Of a DNA stretch of 64,000 nt, positions 1-8,222 are shown piece after piece. Below the pieces are notes generated by a model. It did not search any database and was not told the DNA's origin. It was given only the letters and a program-made list of their open reading frames with translations. This stretch comes from Anisakis pegreffii. Taxonomy: Eukaryota > Nematoda > Chromadorea > Rhabditida > Anisakidae. Each line of letters starts with the position of its first letter. The stretch's first letter is position 1. The stretch spans positions 1 to 64,000 of the forward strand of contig JAPYMA010003004.1 in the NCBI GenBank assembly GCA_035041965.1, in the 5' to 3' direction. Both the position numbers and the translations under genes were made by a program.

Positions 1-73
1 AGATGAATCCAAAAATTCACTTGATCCTCATGAAAACACAAAAACAACATCAAACACCAAGCACGAAAAAGAA

Positions 74-145
74 AGGTCCCGGGGAGATTTGAACTCCCGT
101 CGCAGGATTCAAAGTCCTGAGTGCTAACCGCTACACCACGGGACC
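74..145 (-). tRNA. tRNA-Gln (UUG), copy 1
   Basis: Anticodon at 110-112. Full cloverleaf: 7-bp acceptor stem GGTCCCG/CGGGACC, anticodon stem CAGGA/TCCTG, T stem GGGAG/CTCCC, discriminator T. 3' trailer spacer class A. Confidence 0.96.
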
Positions 146-235
146 GCTTGCGGTAGATGAATCCAAGAATTCATCTTACCGTCATCAAAAAGGAAGCAAC
201 CAGAACAACAATAATACAGCAAACGCAAAAAAGAA

Positions 236-307
236 AGGTCCCGGGGAGATTTGAACTCCCGTCGCAGGATTCAAAGTCCTGAGTGCTAACCGCTACACCA
301 CGGGACC
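236..307 (-). tRNA. tRNA-Gln (UUG), copy 2
   Basis: Anticodon at 272-274; 3' trailer class B, the first of a B-B pair. Confidence 0.96.
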
Positions 308-398
308 GCTTGCGGTAGATGAATCCAAGAATTCATCTTACCGTCATCAAAAAGGAAGCAACCAGAACAACAATAATACAGCAAACGCAAAAAAAGAA

Positions 399-470
399 AG
401 GTCCCGGGGAGATTTGAACTCCCGTCGCAGGATTCAGAGTCCTGAGTGCTAACCGCTACACCACGGGACC
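399..470 (-). tRNA. tRNA-Gln (CUG), copy 3
   Basis: Anticodon at 435-437. Same body as copy 1 except the first anticodon base. 3' trailer class B. Confidence 0.96.
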
Positions 471-559
471 GCTTGCGGTAGATGAATCCAAAAATTCATC
501 TTATCGTCATGAAAGGGAAGCAAACAGAACAACAATAATACAGCAAACGCAAAAAAGAA

Positions 560-631
560 AGGTCCCGGGGAGATTTGAACTCCCGTCGCAGGATTCAAAG
601 TCCTGAGTGCTAACCGCTACACCACGGGACC
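560..631 (-). tRNA. tRNA-Gln (UUG), copy 4
   Basis: Anticodon at 596-598; 3' trailer class C. Confidence 0.96.
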
Positions 632-722
632 GCTTGCGGTAGATGAATCCAAGAATTCATCTTACCGTCATCAAAAAGGAAGCAACCAGAACAACAATAA
701 TACAGCAAACGCAAAAAAAGAA

Positions 723-794
723 AGGTCCCGGGGAGATTTGAACTCCCGTCGCAGGATTCAGAGTCCTGAGTGCTAACCGCTACACCACGGGACC
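723..794 (-). tRNA. tRNA-Gln (CUG), copy 5
   Basis: Anticodon at 759-761; 3' trailer class B. The base just 5' of the tRNA is changed (plus strand ccacttgcgg rather than ccgcttgcgg), a variant shared with copies 9, 23, 27, 33, 41 and 46. Confidence 0.96.
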
Positions 795-876
795 ACTTGC
801 GGTAGATGAATCCAAAAATTCACTTGATCCTCATGAAAACACAAAAACAACATCAAACACCAAACGCAAAAAAGAA

Positions 877-948
877 AGGTCCCGGGGAGATTTGAACTCC
901 CGTCGCAGGATTCAAAGTCCTGAGTGCTAACCGCTACACCACGGGACC
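877..948 (-). tRNA. tRNA-Gln (UUG), copy 6
   Basis: Anticodon at 913-915; 3' trailer class A. Confidence 0.96.
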
Positions 949-1037
949 GCTTGCGGTACATGAATCCAAAAATTCATCTTATCGTCATGAAAGGGAAGCA
1001 AACAGAACAACAATAATACAGCAAACGCAAAAAAGAA

Positions 1038-1109
1038 AGGTCCCGGGGAGATTTGAACTCCCGTCGCAGGATTCAAAGTCCTGAGTGCTAACCGCTACAC
1101 CACGGGACC
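1038..1109 (-). tRNA. tRNA-Gln (UUG), copy 7
   Basis: Anticodon at 1074-1076; 3' trailer class C. Confidence 0.96.
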
Positions 1110-1200
1110 GCTTGCGGTAGATGAATCCAAGAATTCATCTTACCGTCATCAAAAAGGAAGCAACCAGAACAACAATAATACAGCAAACGCAAAAAAAGAA

Positions 1201-1272
1201 AGGTCCCGGGGAGATTTGAACTCCCGTCGCAGGATTCAGAGTCCTGAGTGCTAACCGCTACACCACGGGACC
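1201..1272 (-). tRNA. tRNA-Gln (CUG), copy 8
   Basis: Anticodon at 1237-1239; 3' trailer class B. Confidence 0.96.
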
Positions 1273-1362
1273 GCTTGCGGTGGATGAATCCAAAAATTCA
1301 TCTTATCGTCATGAAAGGGAAGCAACCAGAACGACAATAATATAGCAAACGCAAAAAAAGAA

Positions 1363-1434
1363 AGGTCCCGGGGAGATTTGAACTCCCGTCGCAGGATTCA
1401 GAGTCCTGAGTGCTAACCGCTACACCACGGGACC
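1363..1434 (-). tRNA. tRNA-Gln (CUG), copy 9
   Basis: Anticodon at 1399-1401. The 3' trailer is a hybrid: it begins like class C and ends like the B variant, an apparent recombinant spacer. Leader variant ccacttgcgg. Confidence 0.96.
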
Positions 1435-1516
1435 ACTTGCGGTAGATGAATCCAAAAATTCACTTGATCCTCATGAAAACACAAAAACAACATCAAACAC
1501 CAAACGCAAAAAAGAA

Positions 1517-1588
1517 AGGTCCCGGGGAGATTTGAACTCCCGTCGCAGGATTCAAAGTCCTGAGTGCTAACCGCTACACCACGGGACC
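1517..1588 (-). tRNA. tRNA-Gln (UUG), copy 10
   Basis: Anticodon at 1553-1555; 3' trailer class A. Confidence 0.96.
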
Positions 1589-1677
1589 GCTTGCGGTAGA
1601 TGAATCCAAAAATTCATCTTATCGTCATGAAAGGGAAGCAAACAGAACAACAATAATACAGCAAACGCAAAAAAGAA

Positions 1678-1749
1678 AGGTCCCGGGGAGATTTGAACTC
1701 CCGTCGCAGGATTCAAAGTCCTGAGTGCTAACCGCTACACCACGGGACC
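1678..1749 (-). tRNA. tRNA-Gln (UUG), copy 11
   Basis: Anticodon at 1714-1716; 3' trailer class C. Confidence 0.96.
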
Positions 1750-1840
1750 GCTTGCGGTGGATGAATCCAAGAATTCATCTTACCGTCATCAAAAAGGAAG
1801 CAACCAGAACGACAATAATATAGCAAACGCAAAAAAAGAA

Positions 1841-1912
1841 AGGTCCCGGGGAGATTTGAACTCCCGTCGCAGGATTCAGAGTCCTGAGTGCTAACCGCTA
1901 CACCACGGGACC
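1841..1912 (-). tRNA. tRNA-Gln (CUG), copy 12
   Basis: Anticodon at 1877-1879; 3' trailer is the B variant with acgacaataatatagc. Confidence 0.96.
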
Positions 1913-1994
1913 GCTTGCGGTGGATGAATCCAAAAATTCACTTGATCCTCATGAAAACACAAAAACAACATCAAACACCAAGCACGAAAAAGAA

Positions 1995-2066
1995 AGGTCC
2001 CGGGGAGATTTGAACTCCCGTCGCAGGATTCAGAGTCCTGAGTGCTAACCGCTACACCACGGGACC
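1995..2066 (-). tRNA. tRNA-Gln (CUG), copy 13
   Basis: Anticodon at 2031-2033; 3' trailer class A. First unit of the longest class A run, copies 13-16. Confidence 0.96.
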
Positions 2067-2148
2067 GCTTGCGGTAGATGAATCCAAAAATTCACTTGAT
2101 CCTCATGAAAACACAAAAACAACATCAAACACCAAGCACGAAAAAGAA

Positions 2149-2220
2149 AGGTCCCGGGGAGATTTGAACTCCCGTCGCAGGATTCAGAGTCCTGAGTGCT
2201 AACCGCTACACCACGGGACC
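2149..2220 (-). tRNA. tRNA-Gln (CUG), copy 14
   Basis: Anticodon at 2185-2187; 3' trailer class A. Confidence 0.96.
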
Positions 2221-2302
2221 GCTTGCGGTGGATGAATCCAAAAATTCACTTGATCCTCATGAAAACACAAAAACAACATCAAACACCAAGCACGAAAAAG
2301 AA

Positions 2303-2374
2303 AGGTCCCGGGGAGATTTGAACTCCCGTCGCAGGATTCAAAGTCCTGAGTGCTAACCGCTACACCACGGGACC
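2303..2374 (-). tRNA. tRNA-Gln (UUG), copy 15
   Basis: Anticodon at 2339-2341; 3' trailer class A. Confidence 0.96.
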
Positions 2375-2456
2375 GCTTGCGGTAGATGAATCCAAAAATT
2401 CACTTGATCCTCATGAAAACACAAAAACAACATCAAACACCAAGCACGAAAAAGAA

Positions 2457-2528
2457 AGGTCCCGGGGAGATTTGAACTCCCGTCGCAGGATTCAAAGTCC
2501 TGAGTGCTAACCGCTACACCACGGGACC
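2457..2528 (-). tRNA. tRNA-Gln (UUG), copy 16
   Basis: Anticodon at 2493-2495; 3' trailer class A. Confidence 0.96.
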
Positions 2529-2618
2529 GCTTGCGGTAGATGAATCCAAGAATTCATCTTACCGTCATCAAAAAGGAAGCAACCAGAACAACAATAATAC
2601 AGCAAACGCAAAAAAGAA

Positions 2619-2690
2619 AGGTCCCGGGGAGATTTGAACTCCCGTCGCAGGATTCAAAGTCCTGAGTGCTAACCGCTACACCACGGGACC
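2619..2690 (-). tRNA. tRNA-Gln (UUG), copy 17
   Basis: Anticodon at 2655-2657; 3' trailer class B. Confidence 0.96.
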
Positions 2691-2781
2691 GCTTGCGGTG
2701 GATGAATCCAAGAATTCATCTTACCGTCATCAAAAAGGAAGCAACCAGAACGACAATAATATAGCAAACGCAAAAAAAGAA

Positions 2782-2853
2782 AGGTCCCGGGGAGATTTGA
2801 ACTCCCGTCGCAGGATTCAGAGTCCTGAGTGCTAACCGCTACACCACGGGACC
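2782..2853 (-). tRNA. tRNA-Gln (CUG), copy 18
   Basis: Anticodon at 2818-2820; 3' trailer is the B variant, as in copy 12. Confidence 0.96.
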
Positions 2854-2935
2854 GCTTGCGGTGGATGAATCCAAAAATTCACTTGATCCTCATGAAAACA
2901 CAAAAACAACATCAAACACCAAGCACGAAAAAGAA

Positions 2936-3007
2936 AGGTCCCGGGGAGATTTGAACTCCCGTCGCAGGATTCAGAGTCCTGAGTGCTAACCGCTACACCA
3001 CGGGACC
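2936..3007 (-). tRNA. tRNA-Gln (CUG), copy 19
   Basis: Anticodon at 2972-2974; 3' trailer class A. Confidence 0.96.
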
Positions 3008-3089
3008 GCTTGCGGTAGATGAATCCAAAAATTCACTTGATCCTCATGAAAACACAAAAACAACATCAAACACCAAGCACGAAAAAGAA

Positions 3090-3161
3090 AGGTCCCGGGG
3101 AGATTTGAACTCCCGTCGCAGGATTCAAAGTCCTGAGTGCTAACCGCTACACCACGGGACC
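3090..3161 (-). tRNA. tRNA-Gln (UUG), copy 20
   Basis: Anticodon at 3126-3128; 3' trailer class A. Confidence 0.96.
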
Positions 3162-3252
3162 GCTTGCGGTAGATGAATCCAAGAATTCATCTTACCGTCA
3201 TCAAAAAGGAAGCAACCAGAACAACAATAATACAGCAAACGCAAAAAAAGAA

Positions 3253-3324
3253 AGGTCCCGGGGAGATTTGAACTCCCGTCGCAGGATTCAGAGTCCTGAG
3301 TGCTAACCGCTACACCACGGGACC
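3253..3324 (-). tRNA. tRNA-Gln (CUG), copy 21
   Basis: Anticodon at 3289-3291; 3' trailer class B. Confidence 0.96.
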
Positions 3325-3413
3325 GCTTGCGGTGGATGAATCCAAAAATTCATCTTATCGTCATGAAAGGGAAGCAAACAGAACAACAATAATACAGCAA
3401 ACGCAAAAAAGAA

Positions 3414-3485
3414 AGGTCCCGGGGAGATTTGAACTCCCGTCGCAGGATTCAAAGTCCTGAGTGCTAACCGCTACACCACGGGACC
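3414..3485 (-). tRNA. tRNA-Gln (UUG), copy 22
   Basis: Anticodon at 3450-3452; 3' trailer class C. Confidence 0.96.
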
Positions 3486-3576
3486 GCTTGCGGTAGATGA
3501 ATCCAAGAATTCATCTTACCGTCATCAAAAAGGAAGCAACCAGAACAACAATAATACAGCAAACGCAAAAAAAGAA

Positions 3577-3648
3577 AGGTCCCGGGGAGATTTGAACTCC
3601 CGTCGCAGGATTCAGAGTCCTGAGTGCTAACCGCTACACCACGGGACC
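3577..3648 (-). tRNA. tRNA-Gln (CUG), copy 23
   Basis: Anticodon at 3613-3615; 3' trailer class B; leader variant ccacttgcgg. Start of a segment repeating copies 5-8. Confidence 0.96.
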
Positions 3649-3730
3649 ACTTGCGGTAGATGAATCCAAAAATTCACTTGATCCTCATGAAAACACAAAA
3701 ACAACATCAAACACCAAACGCAAAAAAGAA

Positions 3731-3802
3731 AGGTCCCGGGGAGATTTGAACTCCCGTCGCAGGATTCAAAGTCCTGAGTGCTAACCGCTACACCACGGGA
3801 CC
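3731..3802 (-). tRNA. tRNA-Gln (UUG), copy 24
   Basis: Anticodon at 3767-3769; 3' trailer class A. Confidence 0.96.
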
Positions 3803-3891
3803 GCTTGCGGTACATGAATCCAAAAATTCATCTTATCGTCATGAAAGGGAAGCAAACAGAACAACAATAATACAGCAAACGCAAAAAAGAA

Positions 3892-3963
3892 AGGTCCCGG
3901 GGAGATTTGAACTCCCGTCGCAGGATTCAAAGTCCTGAGTGCTAACCGCTACACCACGGGACC
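3892..3963 (-). tRNA. tRNA-Gln (UUG), copy 25
   Basis: Anticodon at 3928-3930; 3' trailer class C. Confidence 0.96.
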
Positions 3964-4054
3964 GCTTGCGGTGGATGAATCCAAGAATTCATCTTACCGT
4001 CATCAAAAAGGAAGCAACCAGAACAACAATAATACAGCAAACGCAAAAAAAGAA

Positions 4055-4126
4055 AGGTCCCGGGGAGATTTGAACTCCCGTCGCAGGATTCAGAGTCCTG
4101 AGTGCTAACCGCTACACCACGGGACC
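4055..4126 (-). tRNA. tRNA-Gln (CUG), copy 26
   Basis: Anticodon at 4091-4093; 3' trailer class B. Confidence 0.96.
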
Positions 4127-4215
4127 GCTTGCGGTAGATGAATCCAAAAATTCATCTTATCGTCATGAAAGGGAAGCAAACAGAACAACAATAATACAGC
4201 AAACGCAAAAAAGAA

Positions 4216-4287
4216 AGGTCCCGGGGAGATTTGAACTCCCGTCGCAGGATTCAGAGTCCTGAGTGCTAACCGCTACACCACGGGACC
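4216..4287 (-). tRNA. tRNA-Gln (CUG), copy 27
   Basis: Anticodon at 4252-4254. One of only two CUG copies with a class C trailer. Leader variant ccacttgcgg. Confidence 0.96.
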
Positions 4288-4368
4288 ACTTGCGGTAGAT
4301 GAATCCAAAAATTCACTTGATCCTCATGAAAACACAAAAACAACATCAAACACCAAACGCAAAAAGAA

Positions 4369-4440
4369 AGGTCCCGGGGAGATTTGAACTCCCGTCGCAG
4401 GATTCAAAGTCCTGAGTGCTAACCGCTACACCACGGGACC
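4369..4440 (-). tRNA. tRNA-Gln (UUG), copy 28
   Basis: Anticodon at 4405-4407; 3' trailer class A. Confidence 0.96.
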
Positions 4441-4529
4441 GCTTGCGGTACATGAATCCAAAAATTCATCTTATCGTCATGAAAGGGAAGCAAACAGAAC
4501 AACAATAATACAGCAAACGCAAAAAAGAA

Positions 4530-4601
4530 AGGTCCCGGGGAGATTTGAACTCCCGTCGCAGGATTCAAAGTCCTGAGTGCTAACCGCTACACCACGGGAC
4601 C
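4530..4601 (-). tRNA. tRNA-Gln (UUG), copy 29
   Basis: Anticodon at 4566-4568; 3' trailer class C. Confidence 0.96.
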
Positions 4602-4692
4602 GCTTGCGGTAGATGAATCCAAGAATTCATCTTACCGTCATCAAAAAGGAAGCAACCAGAACAACAATAATACAGCAAACGCAAAAAAAGAA

Positions 4693-4764
4693 AGGTCCCG
4701 GGGAGATTTGAACTCCCGTCGCAGGATTCAAAGTCCTGAGTGCTAACCGCTACACCACGGGACC
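4693..4764 (-). tRNA. tRNA-Gln (UUG), copy 30
   Basis: Anticodon at 4729-4731; 3' trailer class B, first of a B-B pair. Confidence 0.96.
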
Positions 4765-4855
4765 GCTTGCGGTAGATGAATCCAAGAATTCATCTTACCG
4801 TCATCAAAAAGGAAGCAACCAGAACAACAATAATACAGCAAACGCAAAAAAAGAA

Positions 4856-4927
4856 AGGTCCCGGGGAGATTTGAACTCCCGTCGCAGGATTCAGAGTCCT
4901 GAGTGCTAACCGCTACACCACGGGACC
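4856..4927 (-). tRNA. tRNA-Gln (CUG), copy 31
   Basis: Anticodon at 4892-4894; 3' trailer class B. Confidence 0.96.
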
Positions 4928-5015
4928 GCTTGCGGTAGATGAATCCAAAAATTCATCTTATCGTCATGAAAGGGAAGCAAACAGAACAACAATAATACAG
5001 CAAACGCAAAAAGAA

Positions 5016-5087
5016 AGGTCCCGGGGAGATTTGAACTCCCGTCGCAGGATTCAAAGTCCTGAGTGCTAACCGCTACACCACGGGACC
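5016..5087 (-). tRNA. tRNA-Gln (UUG), copy 32
   Basis: Anticodon at 5052-5054; 3' trailer class C with a shorter T-run. Confidence 0.96.
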
Positions 5088-5178
5088 GCTTGCGGTAGAT
5101 GAATCCAAGAATTCATCTTACCGTCATCAAAAAGGAAGCAACCAGAACAACAATAATACAGCAAACGCAAAAAAAGAA

Positions 5179-5250
5179 AGGTCCCGGGGAGATTTGAACT
5201 CCCGTCGCAGGATTCAGAGTCCTGAGTGCTAACCGCTACACCACGGGACC
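5179..5250 (-). tRNA. tRNA-Gln (CUG), copy 33
   Basis: Anticodon at 5215-5217; 3' trailer class B; leader variant ccacttgcgg. Confidence 0.96.
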
Positions 5251-5331
5251 ACTTGCGGTAGATGAATCCAAAAATTCACTTGATCCTCATGAAAACACAA
5301 AAACAACATCAAACACCAAACGCAAAAAGAA

Positions 5332-5403
5332 AGGTCCCGGGGAGATTTGAACTCCCGTCGCAGGATTCAAAGTCCTGAGTGCTAACCGCTACACCACGGG
5401 ACC
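5332..5403 (-). tRNA. tRNA-Gln (UUG), copy 34
   Basis: Anticodon at 5368-5370; 3' trailer class A. Confidence 0.96.
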
Positions 5404-5492
5404 GCTTGCGGTAGATGAATCCAAAAATTCATCTTATCGTCATGAAAGGGAAGCAAACAGAACAACAATAATACAGCAAACGCAAAAAAGAA

Positions 5493-5564
5493 AGGTCCCG
5501 GGGAGATTTGAACTCCCGTCGCAGGATTCAAAGTCCTGAGTGCTAACCGCTACACCACGGGACC
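5493..5564 (-). tRNA. tRNA-Gln (UUG), copy 35
   Basis: Anticodon at 5529-5531; 3' trailer class C. Confidence 0.96.
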
Positions 5565-5655
5565 GCTTGCGGTGGATGAATCCAAGAATTCATCTTACCG
5601 TCATCAAAAAGGAAGCAACCAGAACAACAATAATACAGCAAACGCAAAAAAAGAA

Positions 5656-5727
5656 AGGTCCCGGGGAGATTTGAACTCCCGTCGCAGGATTCAGAGTCCT
5701 GAGTGCTAACCGCTACACCACGGGACC
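5656..5727 (-). tRNA. tRNA-Gln (CUG), copy 36
   Basis: Anticodon at 5692-5694; 3' trailer class B. Confidence 0.96.
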
Positions 5728-5816
5728 GCTTGCGGTAGATGAATCCAAAAATTCATCTTATCGTCATGAAAGGGAAGCAAACAGAACAACAATAATACAG
5801 CAAACGCAAAAAAGAA

Positions 5817-5888
5817 AGGTCCCGGGGAGATTTGAACTCCCGTCGCAGGATTCAAAGTCCTGAGTGCTAACCGCTACACCACGGGACC
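5817..5888 (-). tRNA. tRNA-Gln (UUG), copy 37
   Basis: Anticodon at 5853-5855; 3' trailer class C. Confidence 0.96.
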
Positions 5889-5979
5889 GCTTGCGGTAGA
5901 TGAATCCAAGAATTCATCTTACCGTCATCAAAAAGGAAGCAACCAGAACAACAATAATACAGCAAACGCAAAAAAAGAA

Positions 5980-6051
5980 AGGTCCCGGGGAGATTTGAAC
6001 TCCCGTCGCAGGATTCAAAGTCCTGAGTGCTAACCGCTACACCACGGGACC
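5980..6051 (-). tRNA. tRNA-Gln (UUG), copy 38
   Basis: Anticodon at 6016-6018; 3' trailer class B, first of a B-B pair. Confidence 0.96.
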
Positions 6052-6141
6052 GCTTGCGGTAGATGAATCCAAGAATTCATCTTACCGTCATCAAAAAGGA
6101 AGCAACCAGAACAACAATAATACAGCAAACGCAAAAAAGAA

Positions 6142-6213
6142 AGGTCCCGGGGAGATTTGAACTCCCGTCGCAGGATTCAGAGTCCTGAGTGCTAACCGCT
6201 ACACCACGGGACC
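6142..6213 (-). tRNA. tRNA-Gln (CUG), copy 39
   Basis: Anticodon at 6178-6180; 3' trailer class B. Confidence 0.96.
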
Positions 6214-6302
6214 GCTTGCGGTGGATGAATCCAAAAATTCATCTTATCGTCATGAAAGGGAAGCAAACAGAACAACAATAATACAGCAAACGCAAAAAAG
6301 AA

Positions 6303-6374
6303 AGGTCCCGGGGAGATTTGAACTCCCGTCGCAGGATTCAAAGTCCTGAGTGCTAACCGCTACACCACGGGACC
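6303..6374 (-). tRNA. tRNA-Gln (UUG), copy 40
   Basis: Anticodon at 6339-6341; 3' trailer class C. Confidence 0.96.
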
Positions 6375-6464
6375 GCTTGCGGTAGATGAATCCAAGAATT
6401 CATCTTACCGTCATCAAAAAGGAAGCAACCAGAACAACAATAATACAGCAAACGCAAAAAAGAA

Positions 6465-6536
6465 AGGTCCCGGGGAGATTTGAACTCCCGTCGCAGGATT
6501 CAGAGTCCTGAGTGCTAACCGCTACACCACGGGACC
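6465..6536 (-). tRNA. tRNA-Gln (CUG), copy 41
   Basis: Anticodon at 6501-6503; 3' trailer class B; leader variant ccacttgcgg. Confidence 0.96.
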
Positions 6537-6618
6537 ACTTGCGGTAGATGAATCCAAAAATTCACTTGATCCTCATGAAAACACAAAAACAACATCAAAC
6601 ACCAAACGCAAAAAAGAA

Positions 6619-6690
6619 AGGTCCCGGGGAGATTTGAACTCCCGTCGCAGGATTCAAAGTCCTGAGTGCTAACCGCTACACCACGGGACC
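6619..6690 (-). tRNA. tRNA-Gln (UUG), copy 42
   Basis: Anticodon at 6655-6657; 3' trailer class A. Confidence 0.96.
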
Positions 6691-6779
6691 GCTTGCGGTA
6701 GATGAATCCAAAAATTCATCTTATCGTCATGAAAGGGAAGCAAACAGAACAACAATAATACAGCAAACGCAAAAAAGAA

Positions 6780-6851
6780 AGGTCCCGGGGAGATTTGAAC
6801 TCCCGTCGCAGGATTCAAAGTCCTGAGTGCTAACCGCTACACCACGGGACC
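6780..6851 (-). tRNA. tRNA-Gln (UUG), copy 43
   Basis: Anticodon at 6816-6818; 3' trailer class C. Confidence 0.96.
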
Positions 6852-6942
6852 GCTTGCGGTGGATGAATCCAAGAATTCATCTTACCGTCATCAAAAAGGA
6901 AGCAACCAGAACAACAATAATACAGCAAACGCAAAAAAAGAA

Positions 6943-7014
6943 AGGTCCCGGGGAGATTTGAACTCCCGTCGCAGGATTCAGAGTCCTGAGTGCTAACCGC
7001 TACACCACGGGACC
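6943..7014 (-). tRNA. tRNA-Gln (CUG), copy 44
   Basis: Anticodon at 6979-6981; 3' trailer class B. Confidence 0.96.
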
Positions 7015-7103
7015 GCTTGCGGTAGATGAATCCAAAAATTCATCTTATCGTCATGAAAGGGAAGCAAACAGAACAACAATAATACAGCAAACGCAAAAAA
7101 GAA

Positions 7104-7175
7104 AGGTCCCGGGGAGATTTGAACTCCCGTCGCAGGATTCAAAGTCCTGAGTGCTAACCGCTACACCACGGGACC
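7104..7175 (-). tRNA. tRNA-Gln (UUG), copy 45
   Basis: Anticodon at 7140-7142; 3' trailer class C. Confidence 0.96.
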
Positions 7176-7266
7176 GCTTGCGGTGGATGAATCCAAGAAT
7201 TCATCTTACCGTCATCAAAAAGGAAGCAACCAGAACAACAATAATACAGCAAACGCAAAAAAAGAA

Positions 7267-7338
7267 AGGTCCCGGGGAGATTTGAACTCCCGTCGCAGGA
7301 TTCAGAGTCCTGAGTGCTAACCGCTACACCACGGGACC
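7267..7338 (-). tRNA. tRNA-Gln (CUG), copy 46
   Basis: Anticodon at 7303-7305; 3' trailer class B; leader variant ccacttgcgg. Confidence 0.96.
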
Positions 7339-7420
7339 ACTTGCGGTAGATGAATCCAAAAATTCACTTGATCCTCATGAAAACACAAAAACAACATCAA
7401 ACACCAAACGCAAAAAAGAA

Positions 7421-7492
7421 AGGTCCCGGGGAGATTTGAACTCCCGTCGCAGGATTCAAAGTCCTGAGTGCTAACCGCTACACCACGGGACC
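7421..7492 (-). tRNA. tRNA-Gln (UUG), copy 47
   Basis: Anticodon at 7457-7459; 3' trailer class A. Confidence 0.96.
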
Positions 7493-7581
7493 GCTTGCGG
7501 TAGATGAATCCAAAAATTCATCTTATCGTGATGAAAGGGAAGCAAACAGAACAACAATAATACAGCAAACGCAAAAAAGAA

Positions 7582-7653
7582 AGGTCCCGGGGAGATTTGA
7601 ACTCCCGTCGCAGGATTCAAAGTCCTGAGTGCTAACCGCTACACCACGGGACC
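7582..7653 (-). tRNA. tRNA-Gln (UUG), copy 48
   Basis: Anticodon at 7618-7620; 3' trailer class C with a private change (tcgtgatg for tcgtcatg). Confidence 0.96.
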
Positions 7654-7743
7654 GCTTGCGGTAGATGAATCCAAGAATTCATCTTACCGTCATCAAAAAG
7701 GAATAAACCAGAACAACAATAATACAGCAAACGCAAAAAAGAA

Positions 7744-7815
7744 AGGTCCCGGGGAGATTTGAACTCCCGTCGCAGGATTCAAAGTCCTGAGTGCTAACCG
7801 CTACACCACGGGACC
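7744..7815 (-). tRNA. tRNA-Gln (UUG), copy 49
   Basis: Anticodon at 7780-7782; 3' trailer class B with a private change (ggaataaacc for ggaagcaacc). Private changes become commoner towards this edge. Confidence 0.96.
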
Positions 7816-7906
7816 GCTTGCGGTGGATGAATCCAAGAATTCATCTTACCGTCATCAAAAAGGAAGCAACCAGAACAACAATAATACAGCAAACGCAAAA
7901 AAAGAA

Positions 7907-7978
7907 AGGTCCCGGGGAGATTTGAACTCCCGTCGCAGGATTCAGAGTCCTGAGTGCTAACCGCTACACCACGGGACC
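7907..7978 (-). tRNA. tRNA-Gln (CUG), copy 50
   Basis: Anticodon at 7943-7945; 3' trailer class B. Confidence 0.96.
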
Positions 7979-8060
7979 GCTTGCGGTAGATGAATCCAAA
8001 AATTCACTTGATCCTCATGAAAACACAAAAACAACATCAAACACCAAGCACGAAAAAGAA

Positions 8061-8132
8061 AGGTCCCGGGGAGATTTGAACTCCCGTCGCAGGATTCAAA
8101 GTCCTGAGTGCTAACCGCTACACCGCGGGACC
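8061..8132 (-). tRNA. tRNA-Gln (UUG), copy 51, with U8 changed to C
   Basis: Anticodon at 8097-8099; 3' trailer class A. This is the outermost copy and the only one with a change in the body outside the anticodon: plus-strand A to G at 8125, which is tRNA position 8, U to C. U8 is nearly invariant and makes the U8-A14 tertiary pair, so this copy may be impaired. Its 5' flank has already lost the repeat consensus. Confidence 0.85.
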
Positions 8133-8222
8133 GCTTGCTCATTGTGAATCTACAAATTCGGTTGTTCCTCAAGAGACGTGATCAACGAAAACAATCTGAC
8201 CACAGTAAATCTGAAAAAGAAA

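Noticed and set aside
773..3815. Minus-strand 60-70 codon open frames inside the tRNA array, repeated identically
   Set aside because: They run through tRNA bodies and spacers and recur only because the array repeats; no codon signature or independent support.
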